Source of the DNA: DAOOOU01 sp964435635
Lineage (GTDB): Bacteria; Bacillota_I; Bacilli_A; RF39; UBA660
Assembly: GCA_964435635.1 (NCBI GenBank)
Contig: CAYSZU010000031.1
Location: 1 to 7,646 of the forward strand
Direction of reading: 5' to 3'
Length of the DNA: 7,646 nucleotides
Shown: in pieces, positions 1 to 6,177 of the stretch
How positions within the stretch are numbered: the first letter of the stretch is position 1
How the letters are laid out: every line of letters starts with the position of its first letter
The notes under the pieces: model-generated
Seen by the model: the letters and a program-made list of their open reading frames with translations, nothing else
What the model was told of the DNA's origin: nothing
Databases searched by the model: none
Position numbers and translations under genes: made by a program

Positions 1-533
1 AAACAGTACAAAACGTTGATACAAATCACGGAATATGGATTGATATATTTCCTTATGATAACATAAAAAAGCCTTTTTCTGTTTTTCATAAAACCATAAA
101 TAGATTTAGATTAACTGTAACAAGTATAATCAATTATAAAAACGGCATTATTGTTGGAGAAAAAAAAAATATCAAGTGGCGTCTATTTAAATTTATAGCT
201 TCAATTTCAAGTATTAGATTACTTTTTTGGCTTACGAATATTATTCTTAAGACAGGGGGCACTAATAACTCTAAATATATCTCAAATATGACCGGCAATT
301 TATCATTAATTAAAGAAACTCATTTAAAAAAAGACGTATTCCCTTTAGTGAAATTAAAATTTGAAAAAGGAAAATATAGTTGCCCTAAAAATTATGATAA
401 ATTACTTAAAAAAATTTATGGAGACTACATGACTCTCCCGCCGTTGGAAAAAAGGGTCAATCACAGCCCTTTAAAAGTTGTTTTTGAAGATGGAACTGAA
501 TATAACTTTGAGGATTCGAAAGGAAGGAAATAA
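1..533 (+). CDS. LicD family phosphotransferase, 3' part (5' end outside window)
   Basis: The reading frame is open from the window edge (first whole codon at base 3) to a TAA at 531-533, giving the last 176 residues. LicD proteins transfer a phosphorylated alcohol, classically phosphocholine, from a CDP carrier onto teichoic acid or other surface glycans, working at the cytoplasmic face. Two family signatures are visible: HGIWIDIFPYD near the start of the visible part (from base 27), and a C-terminal YGDYMTLPPLEKRVNHSP block (from base 417). The N-terminal acidic DxDD-type motif expected in LicD lies upstream of the window, so catalytic integrity cannot be judged. The next gene, a cytidylyltransferase, starts inside this stop codon, which suggests translational coupling and a shared donor pathway. 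Family assignment is secure. The transferred group (choline, ribitol, glycerol or another) is unknown. Confidence 0.88.
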   Translation, partial: TVQNVDTNHGIWIDIFPYDNIKKPFSVFHKTINRFRLTVTSIINYKNGIIVGEKKNIKWRLFKFIASISSIRLLFWLTNIILKTGGTNNSKYISNMTGNLSLIKETHLKKDVFPLVKLKFEKGKYSCPKNYDKLLKKIYGDYMTLPPLEKRVNHSPLKVVFEDGTEYNFEDSKGRK

Positions 534-1177
534 TGAATGTTGCAATAATTTTATCAGGAGGAAAAGGCTTAAGATACGGAGCAAAAGTTCCTAAACAATA
601 TTTAGATTTAAATGGTAAGCCAGTAATAGACTACGTTATCAGTGCGGCTAAAAATTCAAAAAAAACAAATGAAATTATTATGGTTATTAATAAAGATAAC
701 CTTTGTTACTCTAAAGAAATTGATAAAAAGAAAATGGCCATTGTTCCTAACGGAAAAGAGAGGCATTATTCGTTAAAAAATGCTTTAGACTATATAAATA
801 AATTTTTTCCAAAATGTGAAAATGTTATTATTTTAAACGCCGTCTCCCCAATGGTGACTTCTGATTTAATAGACGATTATTTTAACAGACTAAATGAATA
901 TGAAATAATTATAACTTGCGAAAAATGTCCTGGGGAATTAATTAATGATAAATTTGATAGAATTGATAGAAATAAATATTATTTCGCACAATCTCCGGAA
1001 GCTTATAAGTTTAAATTACTATATAAATATTTCAATCCCGAATCAAAATATACTGAAGTAGCATATCATTTACCAAAGAAATCTAAAGTATACCTAAACC
1101 TTGATTTTAAGAATAATATCAAAATTACCTACGAAACCGATTTAATATTGGCCTCAATATTATTGAAAGACAGGTAG
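533..1177 (+). CDS. IspD/TarI-like cytidylyltransferase, divergent
   Basis: This 214-residue protein belongs to the GT-A-like nucleotidyltransferases that make CDP-alcohols from CTP and an alcohol phosphate. The N-terminal CTP loop is visible (LSGGKGLR at residues 7-14, then PKQY at 20-23, with R14 and K21 in the expected places), as are GKERHYSL (74-81), QSPEAYKF (153-160) and the C-terminal NIKIT..TDL block (195-204). The segment that normally reads DA/SxRP reads NAVSP (102-106), so the usual Asp and Arg are missing. ATG shares a base with the licD stop (TAATG), preceded by AGGAAGGA. Beside licD, the likely job is to supply the CDP-activated donor for surface decoration, not isoprenoid synthesis; this is inferred from context. 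The substrate cannot be read from sequence. Translation ends at TAG just before a strong terminator. Confidence 0.85.
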   Translation: MNVAIILSGGKGLRYGAKVPKQYLDLNGKPVIDYVISAAKNSKKTNEIIMVINKDNLCYSKEIDKKKMAIVPNGKERHYSLKNALDYINKFFPKCENVIILNAVSPMVTSDLIDDYFNRLNEYEIIITCEKCPGELINDKFDRIDRNKYYFAQSPEAYKFKLLYKYFNPESKYTEVAYHLPKKSKVYLNLDFKNNIKITYETDLILASILLKDR

Positions 1178-1186
1178 CTCTATAGT

Positions 1187-1220
1187 ATAAAAAGTCAAAG
1201 TATTAACTTTGACTTTTTAT
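1187..1220. terminator. Bidirectional intrinsic terminator between convergent units
   Basis: A perfect 15-bp inverted repeat (1187-1201 with 1206-1220) encloses the loop ATTA. The outer part of each arm is an A-run or T-run, so either transcript forms a hairpin ending in U residues. It lies 10 bases past the cytidylyltransferase stop on the + strand and 11 bases past the NUDIX stop on the - strand, and so should serve both. Confidence 0.9.
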
Positions 1221-1230
1221 AACGTTTTTA

Positions 1231-1740
1231 TTATTTAGCTCTTTGCTTATTATTTTCAAATTTCTCTTTTACTTGAGTAAAACGATCATAGCCTTTTGAA
1301 TTATCCTGGTGCTTTTTATATAACTTAATGAAATCATTAATTGCAGGGAGCATATTAGGAATGAAGTCATAATTTCCTAATTCAGCAATTGGGACCCACT
1401 CTGCTTCAACGATGCTATCCGTTATTGTTTGATTAGAAAAATCTAATTCAGTTGCATTTGTTGCACAAATGCGGCCAATTGCTACTATTTGAATATCAAC
1501 TGTTTTACTAAAAACCCATTCCCAAGTAGCAAATGGATCACCAACAACAATGTCAATTCCTACTTCTTCAAAGACTTCTCTTTTTAGACATTCCTCGGGA
1601 TCTTCACCAAATTCAAATTTGCCCCCGGGAACTTCGTGTTTATTAGGATTCAATAAATCTTCTTGACCTTTTTTTATTATTAACAAACGATCATTCGGAT
1701 CAATAATAAAGGCTTTTTCGGCAATATAAATCTGGTTCAT
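1231..1740 (-). CDS. NUDIX hydrolase
   Basis: This 169-residue protein has a complete Nudix box (GX5EX7REUXEEXGU) from G40 to I62, including the metal-binding REVFEEVG core. NUDIX enzymes cleave a nucleoside diphosphate linked to another moiety, using Mg2+ or Mn2+. The N-terminal strand (residues 4-24) and the VPGG turn just before the box fit the fold. The roughly 25-residue charged tail after residue 145 is not part of the core domain. No substrate-specific motif is recognisable, so whether it acts on oxidised nucleotides, ADP-ribose or nucleotide sugars is open. The ATG follows AGAGG by six bases and lies 17 bases after the M29 aminopeptidase stop, with no promoter or terminator between them, so the two form one transcription unit ending at the 1187-1220 hairpin. 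Confidence 0.92.
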   Translation of the reverse strand: MNQIYIAEKAFIIDPNDRLLIIKKGQEDLLNPNKHEVPGGKFEFGEDPEECLKREVFEEVGIDIVVGDPFATWEWVFSKTVDIQIVAIGRICATNATELDFSNQTITDSIVEAEWVPIAELGNYDFIPNMLPAINDFIKLYKKHQDNSKGYDRFTQVKEKFENNKQRAK

Positions 1741-1757
1741 CCTATCCCTCTTTACTA

Positions 1758-2987
1758 TTATAAATTATAACTACCTTGTTTAAAGATTAGTTTTTTACCT
1801 TGATTAGTTTCGGCTTTAATATTTAAATCAGGTGTCCCAATCATAAAGTCTACATGAGCTGGCGCAATATTAATGCCATTTTTAGTTAACTCTTCTTTAC
1901 TCATGGCTTTGCCATTTGGAATTGCATTTGGATTAGCCCGACCAAAAGCTAAATGACAAGAAGCGTTTTCATCATATAAAGTATTATAAAATACTTTTTT
2001 GGTAAGTGATATTGGCGAATCGTTATTTACTAAGGCAACTTCACCAAGATAAGGAATTTTATCATGCTTGGCTAAAAAGTTATTTAAAACATCATGGCCG
2101 ATTTTTGCTTTGGCTTTTTTTACGCGGCCATCTTGAAACTCAAGATAAAAAGAATCTATTATAGCTCCGTTATAAACTAATGGTCGACTATTATAGACAA
2201 CCCCATTAGTATAACGAAAATCAGGTGAAGTAAAGATTTCATAACTTGGCATATTAACTAAAATAGGATTACCATTTTTATCTTGCTTATCTAGATTTAA
2301 CCAGATAGCATTATCTGGTAGCGTTATTTCTAAATCAGTTCCTAAAGTATTTGTATAATGAAGTTTTTTTATTTGAAGATTATTTAATATGCTTTTATAA
2401 TGATTATTACTAACAATGTAATCTTCCCAAGCCCTAACTGGATCTGGTTGATCAATCATGCACATTTTTAGGATACTATAGTATAGTTTTTCATAACTAT
2501 TAGGATCATCAGGAAATACTGTCTTGGCCCATCTTTGATTAGGTAAAACAATGATTGACCATGGAAATTCATACCTAACTACTTTAGAAATGTAATTTGG
2601 CATTGTTAGACTCTTAACATCAGCCGTCTTTTTAATTTTTTCTGGATCGATATCATCCATGATTCCGGGAACGGTTGTTGTCATGAATAAAATAGCTTTT
2701 TCAGCGGTGGCAAAATCATTCCAAATTGTTCGATCGATTAGACTATTTAATTTGATATCAGCTAAAGCTGTTTCTTTTAAATAAGTATGAACTTCATCAA
2801 TATCTTCTAATCTAATTATTACTTCTAATACCCCTAATTCTTTTGCTCGAGCTAAAACCCGATTAGCAAAGGCTAAGTTTTCTTTTGTTTCAACGTGAAT
2901 CAATAAAGATTTAGTCGAATTAAAAGATAAACAACGTTTTAAGATTAGTTCAATATATTTAGCTTCTAAATCATTTAAATTATTCAT
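1758..2987 (-). CDS. M29 family aminopeptidase (AmpS/PepS type)
   Basis: This 409-residue protein has full length for the M29 metallo-aminopeptidases, which remove N-terminal residues from peptides in the cytoplasm using two metal ions. Family metal-ligand segments are all present: E250 in MPSYEIFTSP, E316 in LGEVALV, H345 in DENASCHLAFG, and H378 and D380 in HVDFMIG. The NTLYDEN segment (335-341) is also typical. The N-terminal half (residues 1-220) is the less conserved domain that builds the dimer cavity in characterised members. The ATG is preceded by AGGGGGA at good distance, and a perfect TATAAT lies at 3011-3016, leaving a leader of about 17 bases. It is the first gene of a two-gene unit with the NUDIX hydrolase; no functional link between them is evident. 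Probable role: general peptide turnover. Confidence 0.93.
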   Translation of the reverse strand: MNNLNDLEAKYIELILKRCLSFNSTKSLLIHVETKENLAFANRVLARAKELGVLEVIIRLEDIDEVHTYLKETALADIKLNSLIDRTIWNDFATAEKAILFMTTTVPGIMDDIDPEKIKKTADVKSLTMPNYISKVVRYEFPWSIIVLPNQRWAKTVFPDDPNSYEKLYYSILKMCMIDQPDPVRAWEDYIVSNNHYKSILNNLQIKKLHYTNTLGTDLEITLPDNAIWLNLDKQDKNGNPILVNMPSYEIFTSPDFRYTNGVVYNSRPLVYNGAIIDSFYLEFQDGRVKKAKAKIGHDVLNNFLAKHDKIPYLGEVALVNNDSPISLTKKVFYNTLYDENASCHLAFGRANPNAIPNGKAMSKEELTKNGINIAPAHVDFMIGTPDLNIKAETNQGKKLIFKQGSYNL

Positions 2988-3010
2988 ATTTCCCCCTAAA
3001 TTTAAAACAT

Positions 3011-3016
3011 ATTATA
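3011..3016 (-). promoter_or_regulatory. Probable -10 element of the M29-NUDIX unit
   Basis: A perfect TATAAT on the - strand lies 24 bases before the aminopeptidase ATG, between the upstream terminator hairpin and the ribosome binding site. No good -35 box sits 16-18 bases upstream; that position falls in the terminator arm (3033-3039). The -10 is convincing by position, while the full promoter is inferred. Confidence 0.5.
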
Positions 3017-3018
3017 AC

Positions 3019-3052
3019 AATAAAATCTAACTATTACTAGTTAGATTTTATT
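3019..3052 (-). terminator. Intrinsic terminator after the kinase gene
   Basis: A perfect 14-bp inverted repeat (3019-3032 with 3039-3052) has a six-base loop and a T-rich 3' side on the - strand. It begins five bases after the kinase stop, closes the phosphatase-SDR-kinase operon, and directly abuts the TATAAT of the next unit. Confidence 0.85.
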
Positions 3053-3057
3053 AATAT

Positions 3058-4167
3058 TTAAATAATTTTATTTGGTTGGTCTTTAGTAGCTGCTAAATGT
3101 CTTAAGTTTTCAAGACCTAATTTAATTTGCGAATAAGTAAACTCTTCTAATGTTTGCTTGGTACTAGAATTAATAAATGAACGATTTGTTGAAACTTTAA
3201 AATAGCCCATATCGATTCTAAAGACAGCTTTCCAAATTATATTTCTTAAGAAATATAACCAAAAACGCAGGGCGGCATTATCACCCAAAGGAAAGTTTTT
3301 TTGATACTCGTTGATAAACGGCAGCCAAACATCATCTTGATAAAAACATTTAATAACGGCTAAATCATCAAGTGGATCACCAGAAATAACATCATCCCAA
3401 TCAAGTAAAGCGATAACTTCACTTTCTGTGCCATTTACATTCCAAAAAGGAGCGTCTTTATGAACCATATAACCTTGTTTAATATCTAAGACGTAACTTA
3501 GTTGATCAATTAATGACTTGATTTCATCAAGCATTGTTTGATCAATAAAATTAGCAGCGATTAAAAACTCTAAGTGGTCATTGAACTTTTTAAAGAAATA
3601 ATCTTGATTAGTTAAATCTAACCCTTCAATTTGGTTAGTCCTTTGATAAAGATCAGTATTAATAAAACCGAATTTATTTAGTTTTATTTGATGAAGTTTA
3701 CCAAGCTCATTAGCTAAACTTCTGGCAGCAGCCGCTCGGTCCATCGTATTATCACCATAATATATATTCATTGCTTGACCAGAAACATATTCCATAATTG
3801 AGTAACGTAAGGGAAATACTTTTTTTGAAGTATCAACAAAATAGACAATTGGGGCTTTCACACCATTTTGTCTTGCTAAATCAGTTGCTGCTTTTTCGGC
3901 CCATAAGTATTCATCAGTTGTATAACTCTCATCAGCGCGAAAAAAATATGATTTATCTTCATAAATAATTTTATAAGCGTCATGATTACCAGTTTGACCT
4001 TCTGCAAACTTTTCAACCTTAATTGGTGGTTTACCAAAAAAAGCAGTACTAGCAGCAATTACAATTTGACTAATATCGGCTTTACCATAATCAGTTTGAT
4101 AGCCTCTTAATTTTATTTCTTTTGGAATACCATTATCACATTTCCAATAATAGATATTTTCTCTCGT
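3058..4167 (-). CDS. APH-type small-molecule kinase, apparent ACG start
   Basis: The product is a phosphotransferase of the aminoglycoside/choline kinase fold. From the chosen start it has 369 residues. The N-lobe shows VEKFAEGQTGNHDAYKI (51-67), a nucleotide-loop-like segment, and YFFRAD (74-79). The hinge is YSIMEYVSG; the catalytic loop is HKDAPFWNV, with D238 and N243; and the metal-binding motif is LLDWDD, with D256. All are in one frame, without a break. The first conventional start codon is a GTG at 3859-3861 (residue 103), which would delete the N-lobe. The frame is open back to the SDR stop at 4198-4200 but contains no ATG, GTG or TTG. ACG at 4165-4167 lies eight bases after AAAGGA, exactly where a start is expected. 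It is either a rare non-AUG start, a start-loss mutation or a sequence error. It is last in an operon with SDR and phosphatase; the substrate is unknown, and resistance should not be assumed. Confidence 0.72.
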   Translation of the reverse strand, partial: TRENIYYWKCDNGIPKEIKLRGYQTDYGKADISQIVIAASTAFFGKPPIKVEKFAEGQTGNHDAYKIIYEDKSYFFRADESYTTDEYLWAEKAATDLARQNGVKAPIVYFVDTSKKVFPLRYSIMEYVSGQAMNIYYGDNTMDRAAAARSLANELGKLHQIKLNKFGFINTDLYQRTNQIEGLDLTNQDYFFKKFNDHLEFLIAANFIDQTMLDEIKSLIDQLSYVLDIKQGYMVHKDAPFWNVNGTESEVIALLDWDDVISGDPLDDLAVIKCFYQDDVWLPFINEYQKNFPLGDNAALRFWLYFLRNIIWKAVFRIDMGYFKVSTNRSFINSSTKQTLEEFTYSQIKLGLENLRHLAATKDQPNKII

Positions 4168-4175
4168 TGTTTGTT

Positions 4176-4181
4176 TCCTTT
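4176..4181 (-). promoter_or_regulatory. Ribosome binding site of the kinase gene
   Basis: AAAGGA on the - strand is followed, after eight bases, by ACG in the kinase frame. An ATG at 4182-4184 overlaps this region but is in another frame, has only a weak TAGG before it, and stops after 23 codons. The site therefore favours the ACG position as the original start. Confidence 0.6.
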
Positions 4182-4197
4182 CATCGCCTAGTAGAAC

Positions 4198-4929
4198 TTA
4201 TTTTAATAAGGAACCACCATTAACTCTAATATTCTCACCATTGATATAATTCGCTTTATCAGAAAGAAGAAATAATACTACATTAGCAATATCTTCGACT
4301 TTACCTAAACGATGACGCGGATTACGTTTTTTCTTTTCTTCTATTTCTTCAGGTGTCCACCAAGATAGTGATAACGGAGTTGGAGTGAAGGCTGGACTAA
4401 TAGTATTTACTCTTATATTATCATCAGCCAGTTCTAAAGCGGCACACATGGTTAATGTATGAATAGCTGAAGCCGCACAACAATAAGCACTGCATTCAGT
4501 GGTTGGTTTAACGCCTAAACTTGAGGAAATATTAATGATACTTGCATCATTAGATTCTCTTAATAATGGTATAGCATATTTAATACAAAGCATTTTACCA
4601 ATAAGATTGGTATTAATCACTTTTAAATATGAATCAAGATTAGCTTGTTCAATTGTTTCATCTACATTTATACCAGCATTATTAACTAAGTAATCTAATT
4701 TTTCAATTGTTGAAAACAACTTTTTAACTTCTGCTTCCTGACTAACATCAGCTTTAATAAAAGTTAAACGATCTTGATACTCGGCTAATTCCGCTTTAGC
4801 TTTAATGCACTGCTCATCATTATTAAGATATACCGCATAAACGATTAAATCGTTTTTAAGTAATTCTTTAACTATTTCTTTGCCAATTCCTGAAGTTCCT
4901 CCAGTAACTAGGGCAACATTATTTTTCAT
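4198..4929 (-). CDS. Short-chain dehydrogenase/reductase (SDR), catalytic Lys replaced
   Basis: This 243-residue classical SDR has a Rossmann fold that binds NAD(P)(H); it resembles FabG-type oxidoreductases. Visible motifs are TGGTSGIG (9-16) for the cofactor, a D61-V62 pair after the fourth strand, NNAG (83-86), N108, S136 and Y149 at the correct 12-residue spacing, and a C-terminal RLGKVEDIA...YINGENIRVNGG block. The YxxxK motif reads YCCAA, so position 153 is Ala (codon GCT) instead of the catalytic Lys, and the usual PG after strand six is PA (179-180). The ATG follows AAGGAAAG and lies 30 bases after the phosphatase stop; the kinase follows by a similar gap. The fold is certain. Whether it is an active dehydrogenase is doubtful, and its substrate is unknown. 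Confidence 0.9.
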   Translation of the reverse strand: MKNNVALVTGGTSGIGKEIVKELLKNDLIVYAVYLNNDEQCIKAKAELAEYQDRLTFIKADVSQEAEVKKLFSTIEKLDYLVNNAGINVDETIEQANLDSYLKVINTNLIGKMLCIKYAIPLLRESNDASIINISSSLGVKPTTECSAYCCAASAIHTLTMCAALELADDNIRVNTISPAFTPTPLSLSWWTPEEIEEKKKRNPRHRLGKVEDIANVVLFLLSDKANYINGENIRVNGGSLLK

Positions 4930-4959
4930 TTAAATCTTTCCTTAATATCTATTCCTATT

Positions 4960-5514
4960 TTAACACATTTTTTTATTTTTTAAATAATAGGAAGCTACTT
5001 CACAATTATCTAATACGAGGGGAAACAAAATATTATCATCTGGTAAACCATTAAAATAGCAATTAATCGGAATACTAATTCCCCCATGAGCAACAATTAA
5101 TATATTTAAATCACTATCTAACTCAGCTAAACTATCTAAAAAATCATAAACCCGGGTAAAGAAAGCTTCAATATTTTCTGCTTTTTGATACTTATGATTT
5201 TCATAATAATCCCAAAAACCAATAGAATTTACTTCTTTATAAGCTGAGCCCTCAAACTCCCCAAAATCTCTTTCAGAAATTCGTTCATCAATAATAACTT
5301 TAGTATTCAAGACCTCATTAATTATCTTTGCTGTTTCTAGAGCTCTAACTAAAGGTGAAACAATTATTAAATCAATTTTGGTTCCCGCTAGTTTTTCTCT
5401 TGTCTCTTTAGCTTGATTAATACCCTTTTCATTCAGTCTAATATTAGCCTTACCCATTACCTTACTCTTGGCATTCCAATCTGTTTCGCCGTGTCTTGTA
5501 ACATATATCCTCAT
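4960..5514 (-). CDS. Histidine phosphatase family protein (phosphoglycerate mutase-like)
   Basis: This 184-residue single-domain protein belongs to the branch-1 histidine phosphatases. The phospho-histidine motif RHGET (7-11, H8 nucleophile), SPLVRALETA (53-62, R57), the acid loop SERDFGEFEG (80-89, E81 probable proton donor) and AHGG (142-145, H143) are all intact. The length is shorter than the roughly 230-250 residues of cofactor-dependent phosphoglycerate mutase, so a phosphatase acting on a small phosphorylated metabolite is more likely than the glycolytic enzyme. The ATG follows GGGGAGC by six bases. It is first in an operon with the SDR and the kinase, separated from the upstream unknown gene by a clear terminator. 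The paired phosphatase and kinase may act on related compounds, but no substrate can be named. Confidence 0.92.
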   Translation of the reverse strand: MRIYVTRHGETDWNAKSKVMGKANIRLNEKGINQAKETREKLAGTKIDLIIVSPLVRALETAKIINEVLNTKVIIDERISERDFGEFEGSAYKEVNSIGFWDYYENHKYQKAENIEAFFTRVYDFLDSLAELDSDLNILIVAHGGISIPINCYFNGLPDDNILFPLVLDNCEVASYYLKNKKMC

Positions 5515-5540
5515 TTTTTAGCTCCCCAACTTATATTGTT

Positions 5541-5549
5541 ATTTTAACA
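5541..5549 (-). promoter_or_regulatory. Possible extended -10 promoter of the phosphatase-SDR-kinase operon
   Basis: TGTTAAAAT on the - strand gives a TG-extended -10 (TAAAAT) about 27 bases before the phosphatase ATG. No -35 match stands out at 17 bases. An alternative is TTGTTC, 17 bases, TAAAAT, using the terminator arm as -35. Transcription must start here because a terminator lies just upstream, but the exact site is uncertain. Confidence 0.35.
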
Positions 5550-5567
5550 TACTTCTTATTTTACGCA

Positions 5568-5601
5568 CATAAAAAGATAAGAACAAACTGTTCTTATCTT
5601 T
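5568..5601 (-). terminator. Intrinsic terminator after the 153-residue unknown gene
   Basis: A perfect 13-bp inverted repeat (5573-5585 with 5589-5601), with a three-base loop, is followed on the - strand by a run of T. It starts five bases past the stop of the unknown gene and isolates it from the phosphatase operon. Confidence 0.88.
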
Positions 5602-5605
5602 AATA

Positions 5606-6067
5606 TTATTTAGTTAATATCATTGCTTCATCGCTAATATTTAACAATGGTTTGATCTTACGATTAGCAAAAACCCTAGCTTTTTCAACTTGATCAGGAT
5701 TAGAATTAAAATATTTAACCCCAAGTTCATTGATAAATTGTTGAATATTAGCTTCATTACTTGATTCTACATCATTAATATCTTCTTCAGAAAACAGTTC
5801 GTTGTTTTCACAAAATTGTTTAATTACAGTAGTCATTTCGGCTTGTAATGTTTCTTGATCTAAAGCTAAATTATCAATAAAATTATCAAGGAAAATAATT
5901 AAAGCGATATTCTTAGCGTATTTAAGTTCTAAAGTTTTTTTAACTGATAAACAAACTTCTTGATTAGTGATTGTACAGAAAGAATCTATAGCACTAAATA
6001 TAGCATCACGAGTCGATTTAAATAAATTTTTAGTATATTTATAAATACCATCTTTTTCTTCAAACAC
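5606..6067 (-). CDS. Hypothetical protein, 153 residues
   Basis: I do not recognise this protein. It is predicted from composition to be mostly helical, soluble and acidic in its middle part (about residues 85-110). It has no signal peptide, and no clear membrane segment beyond one short hydrophobic stretch (NIALIIFL, residues 53-60). It has three cysteines, two of them eight residues apart (31 and 39). The gene is credible: it has its own promoter (6096-6124), an AAAGGAG ribosome binding site and its own terminator. GTG at 6065-6067 is the first conventional start, but it lies 12 bases after the ribosome binding site, longer than usual; in-frame ATA and ATC codons lie just upstream at 6 and 9 bases. 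The gene is monocistronic, so its neighbours give no functional hint. Confidence 0.7.
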   Translation of the reverse strand: MFEEKDGIYKYTKNLFKSTRDAIFSAIDSFCTITNQEVCLSVKKTLELKYAKNIALIIFLDNFIDNLALDQETLQAEMTTVIKQFCENNELFSEEDINDVESSNEANIQQFINELGVKYFNSNPDQVEKARVFANRKIKPLLNISDEAMILTK

Positions 6068-6095
6068 GATTATCTTTAGCTCCTTTGCGTTTTAT

Positions 6096-6124
6096 ATAAT
6101 AGCATATATTATATAGATATTCAA
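6096..6124 (-). promoter_or_regulatory. Sigma-70-type promoter of the unknown gene
   Basis: On the - strand TTGAAT (6119-6124) is followed after exactly 17 bases by TATTAT (6096-6101), with TGC immediately before the -10 as an extended element. It predicts a leader of roughly 20 bases carrying AAAGGAG. An alternative TATAAT lies within the spacer, but lacks a suitably placed -35. Confidence 0.65.
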
Positions 6125-6151
6125 GCCTCAAATTATGTTAATAATAATTAA

Positions 6152-6177
6152 AAGGATTTAACAATTGTTAAATCCTT
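6152..6177 (-). terminator. Intrinsic terminator overlapping the radical SAM stop
   Basis: An 11-bp perfect inverted repeat (6152-6162 with 6167-6177) has an AATT loop and is followed on the - strand by TTTTAATTATT. The 5' arm contains the last codons and the TAA of the radical SAM gene, so a ribosome finishing translation would cover the hairpin. Confidence 0.75.

Noticed and set aside
3876..4058. 60-codon minus-strand ORF
   Set aside because: It lies in another frame over the N-lobe of the kinase, whose own frame encodes recognisable motifs across the same bases.
3058..4167. Antibiotic resistance aminoglycoside phosphotransferase
   Set aside because: The fold is shared by many housekeeping kinases. 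Nothing in the sequence or operon indicates an aminoglycoside substrate.
4114..4184. ATG at 4182-4184 as kinase start or as a leader peptide
   Set aside because: It is out of frame with the kinase, ends after 23 codons, and has only a weak TAGG two bases upstream. A leader role cannot be excluded but has no positive support.
3862..4200. Frameshift or pseudogene explanation for the kinase
   Set aside because: N-lobe and C-lobe are in the same uninterrupted frame, so there is no frameshift within the domain. Only the start codon is in question.
4499..4693. 64-codon plus-strand ORF
   Set aside because: It is antisense to the SDR gene, with no ribosome binding site or recognisable protein features.
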